Source: VRUE01 sp963814915 (lineage in GTDB: Bacteria; Actinomycetota; Thermoleophilia; Solirubrobacterales; 70-9). Taken from it: a stretch of 64,000 nucleotides of DNA. Below the pieces are notes generated by a model. That model made no database searches. It saw only the letters and a list, made by a program, of their open reading frames with translations, and was not told the origin of the DNA. How positions within the stretch are numbered: the stretch's first letter is position 1; each line of letters starts with the position of its first letter. The DNA lies in the NCBI GenBank assembly GCA_963814915.1, contig CAWFEI010000010.1, positions 121,432 through 185,431 on the forward strand, given 5' to 3'. A program made the position numbers and the translations under genes. This document shows, in pieces, positions 1-9,357 of this stretch.

Positions 1-24
1 GATCTCCATCGCGCCCTTGCTCAC
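1..24 (-). CDS. start of a gene leaving the window
   Basis: A GTG at 24-22 overlaps the stop of the hemerythrin gene (GTGA) and opens a frame VSKGAMEI that runs off the window edge. The three genes upstream on this strand use the same start/stop overlaps, so this is probably the fourth gene of that operon. Only eight residues are visible, so the product cannot be named. Confidence 0.4.
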
Positions 25-452
25 GGGTTTTCCTCCGCCCGCTCGATGGCGATCGCGAGGCGAGCGAGGTCATCTGGCTCGAGGGCCTGTTCGACCATCG
101 GGAAGAGCTCACGCTCCTCGAAGCGCACGTGGTCGTCCAGGAGCCGGCCCAGGTCTCGCAGCTCCTCGAGTGAGGCTTCCGCCCCCGCGGCACGCAGGGC
201 CGCGCGCCGGATCGACAGGTGCTCCTCCAGCATCCGCGCGACCGCGACGCGGTCCACCGGGCAGTGCAGCGCCCAACCCGGCAGCAGCACCTCCTCCTCG
301 ACGCGGAAGTGGTGTCGCCCCTCGGACTCCCAGAACGCAAGAAAGTCCTGGCCGGCGACGGCGGCGTCGGTCGCGTTGCGCAGCCGCTTCGCGGCCAGCA
401 GGGACTTCAGGTGATCGCGCGAGAGCGGCTGCAGCGCCTCTGCCCGTTTCAT
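21..452 (-). CDS. hemerythrin HHE domain protein
   Basis: 143 residues, the usual size of a one-domain cytoplasmic hemerythrin. The metal-ligand pattern is visible: RDH near residue 13, RHHFRVEEE near 47-54, LEEHL near 76, DDHVRFEERE near 107-115. These would hold a di-iron site that binds O2, NO or other small oxidants. The ATG overlaps the stop of the upstream membrane-protein gene by one base (TGATG). Its operon partners are a polytopic membrane protein and a Cys-containing regulator, which suggests NO or oxygen handling; that role is inferred. Confidence 0.85.
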   Translation of the reverse strand: MKRAEALQPLSRDHLKSLLAAKRLRNATDAAVAGQDFLAFWESEGRHHFRVEEEVLLPGWALHCPVDRVAVARMLEEHLSIRRAALRAAGAEASLEELRDLGRLLDDHVRFEERELFPMVEQALEPDDLARLAIAIERAEENP

Positions 453-1414
453 CAGAGGCTCGGGCGAGCTCGCAGGAGGACCCGCGCGGCAAGCACCGCG
501 ACGCGGCCGGCGAGCATCGCGTAGGCCAGGAGCAGTGCCGCGACCGCGGGACTTCGCAGCCCGTCGACGCCAGACGACTGGGAGAGCGCCAGCGCTGCGA
601 TTCCCGCCATTGCCAGGGCGGCAATGAAACCGTCGAGTCGTGGTCGCGACGCCGGCATCCGTGCCGCGAAGCCGCCACGGACCCTGACGACCACGGCGAG
701 CAGGTGGGTCAGCGAGCCGAGCACGGTGAGGCCGATCCAGCCGCTGACCAGAAGCGTGCCGACGGTGGCCCGCGTCGAGCCGGTCAGGGCATTCGAGGGG
801 CCGTCTACGATCGCCGCCACCGTGGCGACTAGAAGCCCGGCGAGAAGGAAGGGCTGGGCCGCCGCGACGATTCGCGCCGGGAGCGAAAGCGGCCGTGTCG
901 CGTCGCGGAGGCTGGCGGCGATGTTGACGAGAAGCGCGATCGCACCCGCGCAGAGTCCGAGCCAGCCGGCGAGGGCGAGCGGTTCGAGTGCCCAGCCATA
1001 GCCGATGGCAAGCGCCGCCACGCCTCCGGTCCAGGTGAGGAAAGCGACCCCCTGCATGCGGGGAAAGCGAAGTTGGGTCTGGGTCAACGATGGGAAGAAG
1101 GTGTGCAGGGTGCCGACGATCGCCGCACCGAACCAACCCGCCAGATTCAACGACATATGGGCGCCGAGGAGATCGCCGTGGCTCCAGGGCACGCCGCGAG
1201 CCAGCAGTGACCCCGCCACCATCCCCAGCCCGAGGAAGCAGGCCCCGCTGACGTACCACCGGGTTGCCCACGGGGAGCGTCGCAGCGAGGATCGCCGCAT
1301 CGCGGCAATCGCCGCCGCCCAGGCGGCTCCGCCAACCACATCCGTGGGGCGCAGATCGTCTTCGCGGCGCGGACGGGGTTTTTGGCGGCAGTGACGAGCG
1401 GCGGAGCTGCTCAC
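452..1414 (-). CDS. polytopic membrane protein, heme-copper oxidase/NnrS-like
   Basis: 320 residues with a basic, Arg-rich first 40 and then about eight to ten hydrophobic segments. A central stretch with HGDLLGAHMSLN and GTLHTFFPS places several His in membrane segments, as in NnrS or heme-copper-oxidase subunit-I-like proteins that accompany NO metabolism genes. It starts with GTG at 1414, overlapping the regulator stop (GTGA), and ends on the hemerythrin start. The family assignment rests on this His pattern and context, so it is tentative. Confidence 0.6.
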   Translation of the reverse strand: MSSSAARHCRQKPRPRREDDLRPTDVVGGAAWAAAIAAMRRSSLRRSPWATRWYVSGACFLGLGMVAGSLLARGVPWSHGDLLGAHMSLNLAGWFGAAIVGTLHTFFPSLTQTQLRFPRMQGVAFLTWTGGVAALAIGYGWALEPLALAGWLGLCAGAIALLVNIAASLRDATRPLSLPARIVAAAQPFLLAGLLVATVAAIVDGPSNALTGSTRATVGTLLVSGWIGLTVLGSLTHLLAVVVRVRGGFAARMPASRPRLDGFIAALAMAGIAALALSQSSGVDGLRSPAVAALLLAYAMLAGRVAVLAARVLLRARPSL

Positions 1415-2061
1415 CTGGAGACCTCGATCAGGCAGCCCGCCCGATCCGGGTCGTGAGGCTCGAAGTCAGTCAGCTTGGCCTTCGGATCAAGCTTCTCCAG
1501 GACGCCGACCGTGATCCCACGGTGCAAGCCGCAGACGACGTCAGCGTTCTCGCGCACCGAGTCGCGATATGGGCAGTTGTCAAGGCGGCAGGTGAGGCTG
1601 TCATCGGCTTTCACCTTCATCGCAGGTTGAAACCCAAGCGCGGCGAACGTCTGGCGCAGCCCCTCGACAACGTCGCCGCTTTCCTTCGGGGCAAGCTCGC
1701 GGCCGATCTCCCGGCCGGTCCGCTCGACTTCGCGCAGTCGGGTCGGGCCGGCAGGGGTCGCACGTGCCAGCCAGACCGCGAGGCTGGCGTAGGCAGAGGG
1801 CGGTTGGCCGGAGGGCTGCGCGCCCGGGGCCACGGTCCAGCGGTCGCCTGGGCGCCCCCTCCCCGATCGCTGCTGTCGACGCTCGACGAGGCCGGCCTCC
1901 CGCAACCGCTCGAGATGGGCCCGCACGCCGTTGGGGTGCAGGCCGAGGCGGGTCGCCAGGTCCTCGGTTCCCACCGCTTCCTTCAGCTCCGCCAATAGGG
2001 CGAAGATTCGCGCCCGGGTTGGCTGCGTCAGCGGATCATCAGTTGAGGCCGGAAGATCCAT
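1411..2061 (-). CDS. HTH regulator with C-terminal Cys cluster (SufR-like)
   Basis: 216 residues. The first ~80 form an ArsR/DeoR-type winged helix (TRARIFALLAELKEAVG ... HPNGVRAHLERLREAGLVERR). The C-terminal half has four Cys in the arrangement CRLDNC, VCGLH and GCLIE, as in iron-sulfur-sensing SufR-type repressors. It is first gene of the operon with the membrane protein and hemerythrin. An inverted repeat directly in front of the start suggests autoregulation. An Fe-S cluster that senses NO or oxidants is inferred from the Cys spacing and the neighbours. Confidence 0.75.
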   Translation of the reverse strand: MDLPASTDDPLTQPTRARIFALLAELKEAVGTEDLATRLGLHPNGVRAHLERLREAGLVERRQQRSGRGRPGDRWTVAPGAQPSGQPPSAYASLAVWLARATPAGPTRLREVERTGREIGRELAPKESGDVVEGLRQTFAALGFQPAMKVKADDSLTCRLDNCPYRDSVRENADVVCGLHRGITVGVLEKLDPKAKLTDFEPHDPDRAGCLIEVSR

Positions 2062-2070
2062 GGTCCAAGT

Positions 2071-2093
2071 TTTGCACAGACGGTGTGTACAAA
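2071..2093 (-). promoter_or_regulatory. candidate operator of the hemerythrin operon
   Basis: TTTGCACA (2071-2078) and TGTACAAA (2086-2093) form an inverted repeat with one mismatch and a 7-base spacer. It lies 10 bases upstream of the regulator ATG on the minus strand. A possible -10 (TGAATAG in minus sense) sits just beyond it, so a bound repressor would cover the promoter. Confidence 0.5.
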
Positions 2094-2203
2094 CTATTCA
2101 TTGCGACGGCGACGCGCGCGAGTCGCGAGGAGTGGCTAGCGCGTCGGGAAATTGGGTCGCAACGCGATATTCAAGGCTCCCGCGTCCGAAAATCGCCCCC
2201 GGG

Positions 2204-2233
2204 AGGTCGGCGGTTCGAATCCGCCCAGCTCCA
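2204..2233 (+). other. tRNA/tmRNA 3'-end-like fragment
   Basis: AGGTC (like a 5-base variable loop), T-stem GGCGG, loop TTCGAAT, T-stem CCGCC, then CAGCTCCA as a 3' acceptor strand. No 5' acceptor GGAGCTG or foldable anticodon arm is found upstream: the best partner GGAGTGG at 2129 leaves 105 bases and no proper anticodon arm. The 3' acceptor resembles that of tmRNA (CAGCTCCA), but there is no room for a tmRNA body. It is best read as a remnant, possibly an old attachment site. The rest of 2094-2336 holds no gene that I can see. Confidence 0.45.
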
Positions 2234-2336
2234 CTTCTCTTTCCCAGGCACTCGGCACCATAGGTGCATAGTTGCGAATGTGTGCATATGGCGTACGCGG
2301 AACGGCAGTCGCGCCGACATCGCCGCGAGGAGGATC

Positions 2337-3031
<695 letters not shown>

Positions 3032-3032
<1 letters not shown>

Positions 3033-5347
3033 TGCTCTGGCGCAAGGCATACCGCGACCTGCGCGCGATGGGGCTGCGCGCCGTGCTGATCGTCGTCGTG
3101 ATCGGCGCCGGCCCGGGGACCGCCGCCGGCATCGCGCTGGCCATGCACGACGTCGAAGCGACCCGCGATGACTTCTACTCCCGCTACGCGCTTGCCGACC
3201 TCGACTTGCGCCTGCGCGCTCCGCTGCCCGCCGGACGGCTGCGCGATCGGGCCGAGGAAGCCAGGGCGCGCCGCGCCGAGACCCGGCTGATCCTCGACGG
3301 CGCGGCGCTGCACGGCGGCTCGCGCACCGCGGCCGAGGTCGTCGGCATGCCGGTGGGCACGTCGCTCAACCGGCTCGCGGTCACTGCCGGGCAGGGCCTC
3401 GACGGAGGCGACCTGCACGGCGCCGCGCTCGACGCCGAATACGCCAATCGCGTCGGCATCGGGCCCGGAGACCGCGTGCGCCTGCAAGTCGCCGGTCGCT
3501 CCTTCTCGGTGCGCGTGCGAGGGCTGGCGCGCAGCCCCGAGTACCTGCTCGCGACCGCCAACCCCGACTACCTCGTCCCCCAGCGCGGCTCGCTGGCGGT
3601 CGTCTTCCTGCCGCGCGCCTCGCTGCAACGCCTCACCGGCCTGGACGGGCGCGCCAACGACCTCGCGGTCGACCTGCCGGGCGGCGGCAACGGTCAGGCC
3701 GCCAAGCGGCTCGCCGCCGGGCTGCCGACGGCTCGCGTGACGCCGCGCTCGCGCCAGTACGGGCGGCGGCTGACCGAGGCCGACATCCACAGCTTCTCGA
3801 TCTTCGCCCCGGTGATGGGCGTCGTCTTCGGGATCGTCGGCCTGCTGCTGATCGCGCTCAGCCTGCGCCGTCTGGTCAGCTCGCAGCGGCGCGAGCTGGG
3901 CGCCCTGCTGGCGATCGGCTATCCGCCACGTGCCGTGGTCGGCTCGGTGATGCTGCTGGCCGCGGCGCTCGCCGTGTTGGGCGGAGCGCTGGCGATCGGG
4001 GCGACGATCGGGGTCGGGCGGCTGGTCGCCGGTCAGTACTCGAGCGCCGTCGGCTTCCCGGTCACGCGCTACCCGCTTGCGTTTGCGCCACTGGCCCTGG
4101 CCGTCGGCCTTGCGGTCGCCGCCACGTTGCTCGCCGCCCTCCTCCCCGCCTACCGGCTCGCCCGCCTCGACCCGATCGAGGCGTTGCGCGGGGAGAGCGT
4201 CGGCGCCTTCGAGCTGCCGGACTGGCTACAGCGGCTGACGTCGATCGGCCCACCCGCGCTCACCTACGGCCTGCGCGGGCTGCTGCGCCGGCCGCTGCTG
4301 AGCGCCGCGACCGTGGTCAGCATCGCCGGCGCGATCGGCCTGGCGGCGGCGCTCAACATCCTCGTCTCCTCGACCAACAGCTCGGTCGACGCGACGTTCG
4401 CCGGCCAGCGCTGGACCCACTCGGCGGACTTCACCCGGCCGCTGCCGGACGGTCGGGCGGCGGCCTTGGCGAAACGGGCGGGCGCCGATCGCGCCGAGGC
4501 GACCGTGAAGGGACCGGCGGAACTGCGCACCCGCGGCGGCGCGGGCGGGATCGGAGCCCAGCTCACCGGCCTGCCGCGGCGACCGGCGCTGCTGCGCCTC
4601 GACCTGACCTCCGGCAGGGGCCCCGGGCCGGCGCGGATCGTGCTGAGCGAGCAGATCGCGGACAAGCTCGGGGTCGGCCCCGGGGACGCGATCGCTCTGC
4701 GCACCTCTGAGCACAGGGCGACCATCGACGTCGCCGGTGTCGCCCGCACCCTGGCGACCGAACAGGCCTACCTGCCGAGGGCCGAAGCGGCACGCCTACT
4801 CGGGCTCCCCGGGCGGTCGACGAGCGTCCTCGTCAACGGCAACGCGGCGGACGCCCGCCGCCTGCGCTCCGACCCGGCGGTGGCGCGGGTTACCTCGAAG
4901 GCGTCGGCGCTCGCCGCCGAGCGCGAACTGCTCGACGAGCTGACGGGGCTGATCTCCGTCCTGCAGGCGATCAGCCTCGGGGTCGGCGGCCTCTTCCTCG
5001 TCTCGACGCTGGCGCTCTCCTACCTGGATCGCCGCGGCGAGTTCGCGACGCTCGCCGCGCTCGGGTACGGGCGGCGCCAGATCGGGGCTGCCGTCGCCGG
5101 AGAGGCGCTCACCCAAACGCTGCTGGCGGCCGCGCTCTCTGTCCCGCTCGGCATCCTGATCGCCTCCCCCCTCTCGCAGCGGATCTCCGAAGCCTGGTTC
5201 GAGATCGGCCTGCACCCGGAAGCGCCGAGCTTCCTGCTGGTGATCGTCCCGGCGCTGGGCCTCGCCCTGCTAGCCGCCGCGCACGCGACCCGGCGGGCGC
5301 TGCGGCTGAACATTGCGGCCACCGTCAGGGCGCGGTTGATCGGATGA
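3032..5347 (+). CDS. FtsX-family ABC transporter permease
   Basis: 771 residues with duplicated architecture: an N-terminal membrane anchor, a periplasmic-type domain (~40-250), three membrane helices (~255-380), another anchor near 425-450, a second extracytoplasmic domain (~450-620) and three C-terminal helices (~640-765). This 1+3+1+3 layout is typical of fused FtsX/MacB-like permeases in Actinobacteria. It starts on the stop of the ATPase gene. It stops 12 bases before the convergent Fic gene. Confidence 0.85.
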
Positions 5348-5359
5348 AGGCCCCGCTTC

Positions 5360-6559
5360 CTACAGCGGCTCAGTCCCCTCGCTCAGGATCTTCAGGTAGT
5401 CGTCGTAGGCGAAGATCTTGTTGCGCGGGCGGCCGGTGAGCTCGTGGAGGACGCCGATTCGCTCGAGTTGGCCGATAGCCGTGGCGACCGTTGGTTCGGA
5501 GACCGGCAGCTGCTCGGCGGTTTCGGGGATTCGCAGGACGACCTCCCGGACAGCGTGATCGAAGACGAGCAGAGCCGATCCGGCTGCCCGCCCGAGCCCA
5601 CCGACCCGCCTCCGGTCTCGCTCGATCAACTCGACGATCCGTTTGGTCGTTTCGCTCGCGAGGTCGGCGACTGAGATCACGCCCTCGAGGAAGAACCGCA
5701 GCCAGGCCTCCCAGTCTCCGTCGGTCCGAATCGCCTGAAGCCGTTCGTAGTAGGTGTCGCGGTGGCTCTTCAGGTGGAGGCTCAGGTAGAGCAGCGGCCG
5801 CGAGAGGACACGAGCCTCGCCGTCGCCGGTCTCGCTGCAGAGCAGGAGCGTCACCAGGAGCCGGCCGAGCCTGCCGTTGCCGTCCAGGAAGGGATGGATC
5901 GTCTCGAACTGAGCGTGGGCCAGCGCGGCTCGAATCAGAACCGGCACCGCCATCGGCTCACCGTGCAGGAACTTCTCGAGGTCGGCCATCGCGGGCGGCA
6001 CCTCGTTCGGGGGCGGAGGCACATAGCGGGCGGCCGCGGGCCCGGATCCGCCGAGCCAGTTCTGAACGCGGCGAAACTCGCCGGGGCCGGTCTCGCCGCC
6101 GCGGGTCCCGCGTAGGAGCTCGCCGTGGACCTGTTTGAGGAGACGGAGGCTGAGAGGAAGGCCCTCTTCCATGGTCTTCAGCCCCAGGTTGAGCGCGGCG
6201 AGGTAGTTGGTGGTCTCGCGCACGTCCTCCTCCGGAACACCGGGCGCGACGTCATGCTCGAAGAGGAGCAAATCTGAGAGCGAGGACTGGGTGCCCTCGA
6301 TCTGCGACGAGAGAACCGCCTCCTTGCGGATATAGCTGTAGAGGAACTGGTCGGCGTCGGGCAGCAGGAGCGTGATTCCGTCGAGCCGGCCCAGGGCCTG
6401 ATTCGCGCGATCCAACAAGCACTGCATTTCCGCGTCGATGACTAGCGGAGGGTCTGGGGGCAGGGGCTTCGGCGAGAACGTCGAGTAGGCGCCACCCTCA
6501 GAGGCGGGCGTGAAGTGCCCGGCACGGCCTGCGTGGGTGTTCATTGCAGCGTCGCTCAT
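5360..6559 (-). CDS. Fic family protein (AMPylator)
   Basis: 399 residues. The catalytic motif HPFLDGNGRLGR lies near residues 220-231, and an N-terminal inhibitory helix SSQIEGTQSSL near 80-90 marks a class II self-inhibited Fic protein. The C-terminal ~80 residues form a winged-helix-like region (LPVSEPTVATAIGQLERIG), common in the long stand-alone Fic proteins that bind DNA. It would transfer AMP to a target protein. It is divergent from the GT2 gene with three identical 10-base repeats between them. ATG 6559 or the ATG five codons later may be the start. Confidence 0.88.
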   Translation of the reverse strand: MSDAAMNTHAGRAGHFTPASEGGAYSTFSPKPLPPDPPLVIDAEMQCLLDRANQALGRLDGITLLLPDADQFLYSYIRKEAVLSSQIEGTQSSLSDLLLFEHDVAPGVPEEDVRETTNYLAALNLGLKTMEEGLPLSLRLLKQVHGELLRGTRGGETGPGEFRRVQNWLGGSGPAAARYVPPPPNEVPPAMADLEKFLHGEPMAVPVLIRAALAHAQFETIHPFLDGNGRLGRLLVTLLLCSETGDGEARVLSRPLLYLSLHLKSHRDTYYERLQAIRTDGDWEAWLRFFLEGVISVADLASETTKRIVELIERDRRRVGGLGRAAGSALLVFDHAVREVVLRIPETAEQLPVSEPTVATAIGQLERIGVLHELTGRPRNKIFAYDDYLKILSEGTEPL

Positions 6560-6569
6560 GTCACTGGGA

Positions 6570-6651
6570 TCCTTGGGATGTAGACGACCTTACCAAAGGT
6601 TAAGGCGTTTTCCTTGGGATAATGCGCCCGCAACCAAAGCTTCCTTGGGAT
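6570..6651. repeat. three direct repeats TCCTTGGGAT between divergent genes
   Basis: The 10-mer TCCTTGGGAT occurs exactly at 6570-6579, 6611-6620 and 6642-6651, spaced 41 and 31 bases (about four and three helical turns). It lies in front of the Fic gene and upstream of the glycosyltransferase. This fits an array of operator sites for one regulator, possibly Fic through its winged helix. The regulator is a guess; the repeats are seen directly. Confidence 0.55.
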
Positions 6652-6730
6652 CGTGTTTTGTCCTGGAGCTAAGCGGGTCCGTAGTCCTCGCGGTGGAGGT
6701 CTTGCCCCGGTTTGTCGATACAGCGGGTAG

Positions 6731-8155
6731 ATGGCAACGATCAAGCCCGATCCCGGACCGATCGCGTCGCCGCGGCTGCAGCCGGGCGTCGCCCCCCCGC
6801 CGGCGGCGGAGCCGACGGTTCTGGTCAAGGATCTGGAGCGCAGGCCGCAGGAGCGCAGCCGCCTCTACATCGGCCTGCATCTGAAGCTGCTCTTCGTCAT
6901 CGCGATCGGCTTCGCCTGGGCCGGCTTTTCCCTCTGGCTCTCACTCCCGTGGATCGACACGCTGGGCCAATCGATCACCATGCCCCTCGCGATCGCCGTG
7001 ATCCTCGGCATCGCGATCATCCCCGGCTACCTCAACGCCAACCTGATCGCCTCGCTGCTGCTCGACCGCCCACCCCCACTGCGCTTCGACCTCGCCTTTC
7101 CCGATGCGACCGTGGTGATCGCCTGCTTCAACGAGGAGGAGACGATCGAGGAAACCCTCGACTACGCGGTCAAACAGGACTATCCCGGCAGGCTCCGGAT
7201 CCTGGTCGCCGACGACGGCTCGACCGATCGCACCGCCGAGCTGGCCCGCGCGCGTGCCGCGGCCAACCCCGACATCGCCGTCCTCACCGTCCCCCACGGC
7301 GGCAAGGCAAAGACGCTGACCGCGGCGCTGAAGCAGGTGCGAACCCCGTTGATGGCGACCGTCGACGCCGACACCCTGCTGATGCCCACGGCGCTGCGGC
7401 GCGTGGTCGCCCGGCTGTTGATCTCCCCGCCCGACACGGTCGCGGTCGCCGGCGCGGTCTTCGTCCGCAACTCGCGCCGCAACTTCATCACCCGCGCCCA
7501 GGAGTGGGACTACTTCCTCGGGATCGCGTCGGTCAAGCGCCAGCAGGGCCTCTTCCAGGGGACGATGGTCGCGCAGGGCGCCTTCAGCGTCTACCGCACA
7601 GCGGCCCTGCGGGAGGTCGGCGGCTGGCCGGACCGCATCGGCGAGGACATCGTGCTCACCTGGGCGATGATGCGCAAGGGCGGCAGGGTCGGCTACGAGC
7701 GCACCGCGATCGCCTTCACCAGCGCGCCGGAAGACGCCCGGGCGTTCGCCCGCCAGCGACGGCGCTGGGCGCGCGGGATGATCGAGGGCCTGCGCGAGCA
7801 CGGCGGCGCCCTGCTGGCCGGAGGTCGGTCCAACATCCACGCGGTGCTCGTCAACTTCGTCTTCCCCTACGTCGACGTCGTCTTCTCGATCGCCTTCCCG
7901 ATCGGGATCGTCCTGGCGCTGTTCGGCAACTTCGCGATCGTCGGGCCGATGACGCTCGCCGTCCTGCCGTTGAACGTCGCGCTCTCGATGATCATGTTCA
8001 CCCTGAGCAAGCGGTCCTTCGACGAGGTCGGCCTCAAGGTCCGGCAGAACCGGCTCGGCTACTTCGGCTACCTGTTCACCTACCAGCTGTTCATGTCGCC
8101 GATCTCGGTCGCCGGCTACACGCAGGAGCTGTTCGGCGCCGCGCGCCGCTGGTGA
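6731..8155 (+). CDS. membrane glycosyltransferase family 2
   Basis: 474 residues. Two N-terminal membrane segments (~46-68, 75-100) are followed by a GT-A domain with DDGSTDRT (~160), DADT (~211), GEDIVLTW (~303) and QRRRWARG (~342). Membrane helices fill 375-460. This is the processive GT2 layout of cellulose, poly-GlcNAc and hyaluronan synthases: UDP-sugar polymerised and exported through its own membrane part. The sugar cannot be told from sequence, and no accessory polysaccharide genes lie nearby. Confidence 0.85.
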   Translation: MATIKPDPGPIASPRLQPGVAPPPAAEPTVLVKDLERRPQERSRLYIGLHLKLLFVIAIGFAWAGFSLWLSLPWIDTLGQSITMPLAIAVILGIAIIPGYLNANLIASLLLDRPPPLRFDLAFPDATVVIACFNEEETIEETLDYAVKQDYPGRLRILVADDGSTDRTAELARARAAANPDIAVLTVPHGGKAKTLTAALKQVRTPLMATVDADTLLMPTALRRVVARLLISPPDTVAVAGAVFVRNSRRNFITRAQEWDYFLGIASVKRQQGLFQGTMVAQGAFSVYRTAALREVGGWPDRIGEDIVLTWAMMRKGGRVGYERTAIAFTSAPEDARAFARQRRRWARGMIEGLREHGGALLAGGRSNIHAVLVNFVFPYVDVVFSIAFPIGIVLALFGNFAIVGPMTLAVLPLNVALSMIMFTLSKRSFDEVGLKVRQNRLGYFGYLFTYQLFMSPISVAGYTQELFGAARRW

Positions 8156-8211
8156 CGCGCCGAGCCGCCTAACCACGCGGTCGGTCGGTCAAGTTAACGT
8201 TCGCGGGACAG

Positions 8212-9342
8212 ATGGGCGACGTCTTGAGCAAGATCGGCATGGGCCTCGAACAGTCCTTCCTGATGGCCTATGAGGTCTGGTGGGCGCTCGTGCTGGGATT
8301 CGCGATCTCGGCGATCGTCCAGGCCTGGGTCCCGCGCGAGCGGATCGAAGGCGCCCTCTCCGGTAGCGGCCCCGGCCCGCTGGCCAAGGCGACCGGCCTC
8401 GGCGCCGCCTCCTCCTCGTGCTCCTACGCCGCGATCGCGATCGGCAAGTCGCTCTTCCAGAAGGGCGCCTCGGCGGCGACGATGCTCAGCTTCCAGTTCG
8501 CCTCGACCAATCTGGTCTGGGAGCTCGGCCTGGTGCTCTGGGTGCTGCTCGGCTGGCAGTTCACCCTCGCCGAGTACCTCGGCGGCATTTTCATGATCGT
8601 GCTGATGGCGGTGCTGCTGCGGGCCTTCGTCTCGCCGAAGCTCGAGCGGGCCGCTCGCGAGCATGCCCAGGAGGCCGACACCGGCCACCAGCACCACATG
8701 GCCGCCGACGAGATGAACTGGCGCGAACGCCTCACCTCCGGCTCCGCCTGGTCGGACGTCGCCCACAACTTCCGCGGCGACTGGCAGATGCTCTGGAAGG
8801 AGATCTCGATCGGCTTCCTGCTCGCCGGCTTCATCGGCCTGCTCGGCAACGACTTCTTCAACAGCCTCTTCATCAAGGACGCGCCGCCGCTGGTGGTGGC
8901 GATCGAGAACGTCATCGTCGGCCCGGTGATCGCCGTGCTGAGCTTCGTCTGCTCGGTCGGCAACATCCCCCTCGCCGCGGTGCTCTGGTCAGGCGGAATC
9001 AGCTTCGCCGGGGTGATGGCCTTCATCTTCGCCGACCTGATCGTGCTGCCGATCGTCCTCGCCTACCGCAAGTACTACGGCTGGGCGTTCGCCCTGCGGA
9101 TCGTCGCCCTGATGTTCGTGACGATGGTCATCGCGGCGCTACTGGTCGACGGGCTGTTCAGCGCCGCCGGCCTGATCCCGACCAGCCGGCCGAGCCGCGC
9201 CGACATCTTCGGCTCGGTCGAGCTCGACTACAAGCTGGCGCTCAACATCGTCGGCCTGGCGGTCTTCGCGGCGCTGATGTGGATCACGACGCGAAGCGAC
9301 GCCGCCGCCCCGGCCTGCCCGATGCACGCCGAGGGCGACTAG
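8212..9342 (+). CDS. permease of the YraQ/DUF318 family
   Basis: 376 residues and about eight to ten membrane helices. The family hallmarks are the Ser/Cys-rich helix ASSSCSYAAIAIGKSLF (~residues 64-80), SFQFASTNLVWELG (~90-104) and a second, similar half around CSVGNIPLAAVLW. A cytoplasmic loop HQHHMAADEM and a C-terminal CPMH could bind metal. Relatives include ArsP organoarsenical exporters, but the substrate here is unknown. The gene stands alone. Confidence 0.8.
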   Translation: MGDVLSKIGMGLEQSFLMAYEVWWALVLGFAISAIVQAWVPRERIEGALSGSGPGPLAKATGLGAASSSCSYAAIAIGKSLFQKGASAATMLSFQFASTNLVWELGLVLWVLLGWQFTLAEYLGGIFMIVLMAVLLRAFVSPKLERAAREHAQEADTGHQHHMAADEMNWRERLTSGSAWSDVAHNFRGDWQMLWKEISIGFLLAGFIGLLGNDFFNSLFIKDAPPLVVAIENVIVGPVIAVLSFVCSVGNIPLAAVLWSGGISFAGVMAFIFADLIVLPIVLAYRKYYGWAFALRIVALMFVTMVIAALLVDGLFSAAGLIPTSRPSRADIFGSVELDYKLALNIVGLAVFAALMWITTRSDAAAPACPMHAEGD

Positions 9343-9357
9343 TTTCACCAAACGCTC

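Noticed and set aside
2129..2233. complete tRNA, possibly selenocysteine tRNA because of its length and a TCA triplet
   Set aside because: Acceptor strands mispair, no anticodon stem forms around TCA, and the length fits no class.
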